Of a stretch of DNA of 5,178 nt, positions 4,400-5,178 are shown piece by piece. This DNA is from Microbacteriaceae bacterium. GTDB lineage: Bacteria; Actinomycetota; Actinomycetes; Actinomycetales; Microbacteriaceae. The notes under the pieces were generated by a model. It searched no databases. It worked only from the letters and a program-made list of their open reading frames with translations, and was not told the DNA's origin. Every line of letters starts with the position of its first letter. Position 1 is the first letter of the stretch. The DNA is taken from the NCBI GenBank assembly GCA_025463665.1, contig JAODAY010000289.1, forward strand, positions 1-5,178, read 5' to 3'. Made by a program: the position numbers and the translations under genes.

Positions 4400-5178
4400 T
4401 TTCGCGAGCCGCCCGCACCCTCGTGCGAGGCGTACTCGTCGAGCAGGTGGAGCGCGCGAGCGCCAGCCCCGCCCTCGGCCCTCAGAGCCGACTGCATCTG
4501 CTCGAGCTTCTGCGCGCCCGCGGGGAATGGAGGGAACAGCGGTACACCCGGGTCGGTCATGACCTCGAGCAAGAACGGGCGATCGGCCGCGAGGGCCCGT
4601 TGCCAGGCGTCGGCGAGCTGCTCCGAATCGTCGACGCGCTCGCCAGCGAGCCCGATGAGCTTCGCATAGTCGGCGTAGGGAAAGTCCGGCAGGTCCTGGC
4701 TCTCGGCGAACCGGGGTCCGCCCTCCATCTCGCGTTGTTCCCAGCTCACCTCGGCGAGATCGCCGTTGTTCAGCACGCAGATGATGAAACGCGGGTCCGT
4801 CCACTCCGGCCACATGCGGCCCACCGTCACGAGTTCGTTCAGTCCCGTCATCTGGAAGCCGCCGTCGCCCGAGAGCACGATCATGGGCCGGTCGGGATGG
4901 GCGAGTTTGCCGGCAACCGCATACGGCACCGAGCAGCCCATTGAGGCGAGCGTGCCCGAGACGTGCGCGCTCACGCCGCGCGGCAGAACGAGCTGCCGGG
5001 CATACCAATAGACGATGCTGCCGACGTCGAGGGCGATGAGGGCGTCCTCCGGAAGGTGCGGACTCAGCTCGGCGATCACGCGCTCCGGGTTCACCGGCTC
5101 GGCGGGCACGGCCGCACGCTGGGCGGTGATGGAACGCCACCGCGTCACGCTGTTCTCGACCTCGGATTTCCAGTCGCC
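4396..5178 (-). CDS. Thiamine-diphosphate-dependent enzyme, pyruvate oxidase/acetolactate synthase family, C-terminal part
   Basis: The last 260 residues of a protein whose start lies beyond the right edge; the frame is open to base 5178, beginning GDWKSEVENS. The visible part is the C-terminal PP domain that binds thiamine diphosphate: DVGSIVYW at 51-58, the conserved SGTLASMGCSVPYAVAGKLA at 74-93, then GDG at 104-106 and NN at 137-138, the ThDP-Mg2+ motif. It continues LAEVSWEQRE and DLPDFPYADYAKLIGL (162-177). This style matches actinobacterial 'thiamine pyrophosphate-requiring proteins' related to pyruvate:quinone oxidase (PoxB/YdaP-like), which decarboxylate a 2-oxo acid. The Pyr domain with the activating glutamate and the middle FAD-type domain are not visible, so substrate and cofactor remain open. 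About 45 residues follow the VPLFPP turn, an Ala/Gly/Glu-rich tail of unknown role. A GTG at 5148 should not be taken as the start, because homologues carry several hundred residues more. The stop overlaps the start of the dehydrogenase gene. Confidence 0.9.
   Translation of the reverse strand, partial: GDWKSEVENSVTRWRSITAQRAAVPAEPVNPERVIAELSPHLPEDALIALDVGSIVYWYARQLVLPRGVSAHVSGTLASMGCSVPYAVAGKLAHPDRPMIVLSGDGGFQMTGLNELVTVGRMWPEWTDPRFIICVLNNGDLAEVSWEQREMEGGPRFAESQDLPDFPYADYAKLIGLAGERVDDSEQLADAWQRALAADRPFLLEVMTDPGVPLFPPFPAGAQKLEQMQSALRAEGGAGARALHLLDEYASHEGAGGSRK

Noticed and set aside
4400..5140. In-frame N-terminal extension of the SDR giving a 497-residue fusion
   Set aside because: This region is the other-frame shadow of the ThDP enzyme. 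The SDR's Rossmann motif begins 13 residues after the GTG at 4399, as expected for a complete SDR.
5146..5148. GTG at 5148 as the start of the ThDP enzyme
   Set aside because: The frame stays open to the window edge with plausible coding sequence, and family members need an N-terminal Pyr domain and a middle domain of several hundred residues before this point.

Overview
The window is GC-rich DNA, with GC-ending codons, GTG starts and tightly packed genes. Together with the protein families seen, this points to a high-GC actinobacterium, most like the Microbacteriaceae; that placement is inference from composition and protein style, not from a marker gene. There are seven protein genes and no RNA genes, insertion sequences or CRISPR arrays. 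No stretch longer than about 185 bases lacks a gene.

Left part (1-3195): an amino-sugar salvage module. A BadF/BadG-type sugar kinase (1242-2150, minus) and the N-acetylmuramic acid 6-phosphate etherase MurQ (290-1249, minus) overlap by 8 bases and are probably translated as a pair. An RpiR/MurR-type regulator with an SIS domain (2335-3195, plus) is transcribed away from them. The logical pathway is: kinase makes MurNAc-6-phosphate (or GlcNAc-6-phosphate), MurQ splits the lactyl ether to give GlcNAc-6-phosphate and D-lactate, and the regulator senses a phosphosugar. The shared 184-base intergenic region is locally AT-rich. It holds TGAA-type half-sites near weak promoter elements, and a GCCGAT/ATCGGC/GCCGAT set of competing inverted repeats just before the regulator's ribosome binding site. 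Downstream of murQ, with its own likely promoter, begins a secreted protein (1-173, minus, cut by the window edge), possibly a glycoside hydrolase.

Middle (3278-3619, plus): a 113-residue protein resembling the GerW/YtfJ family, with a His-Asp repeat, nine consecutive glycines and a C-terminal membrane helix. It looks leaderless: a TACCGT -10 box lies six bases before the ATG.

Right part (3647-5178, minus): the C-terminal portion of a thiamine-diphosphate enzyme of the pyruvate oxidase/acetolactate synthase family (upstream end outside the window), followed with a 4-base GTGA overlap by a classical short-chain dehydrogenase. The short-chain dehydrogenase converges on the GerW-like gene across a 27-base gap.

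I did not find a clearly new biological system. The most useful leads are the regulatory DNA between kinase and regulator, the promoter core shared by two genes, and the odd GerW-like protein.
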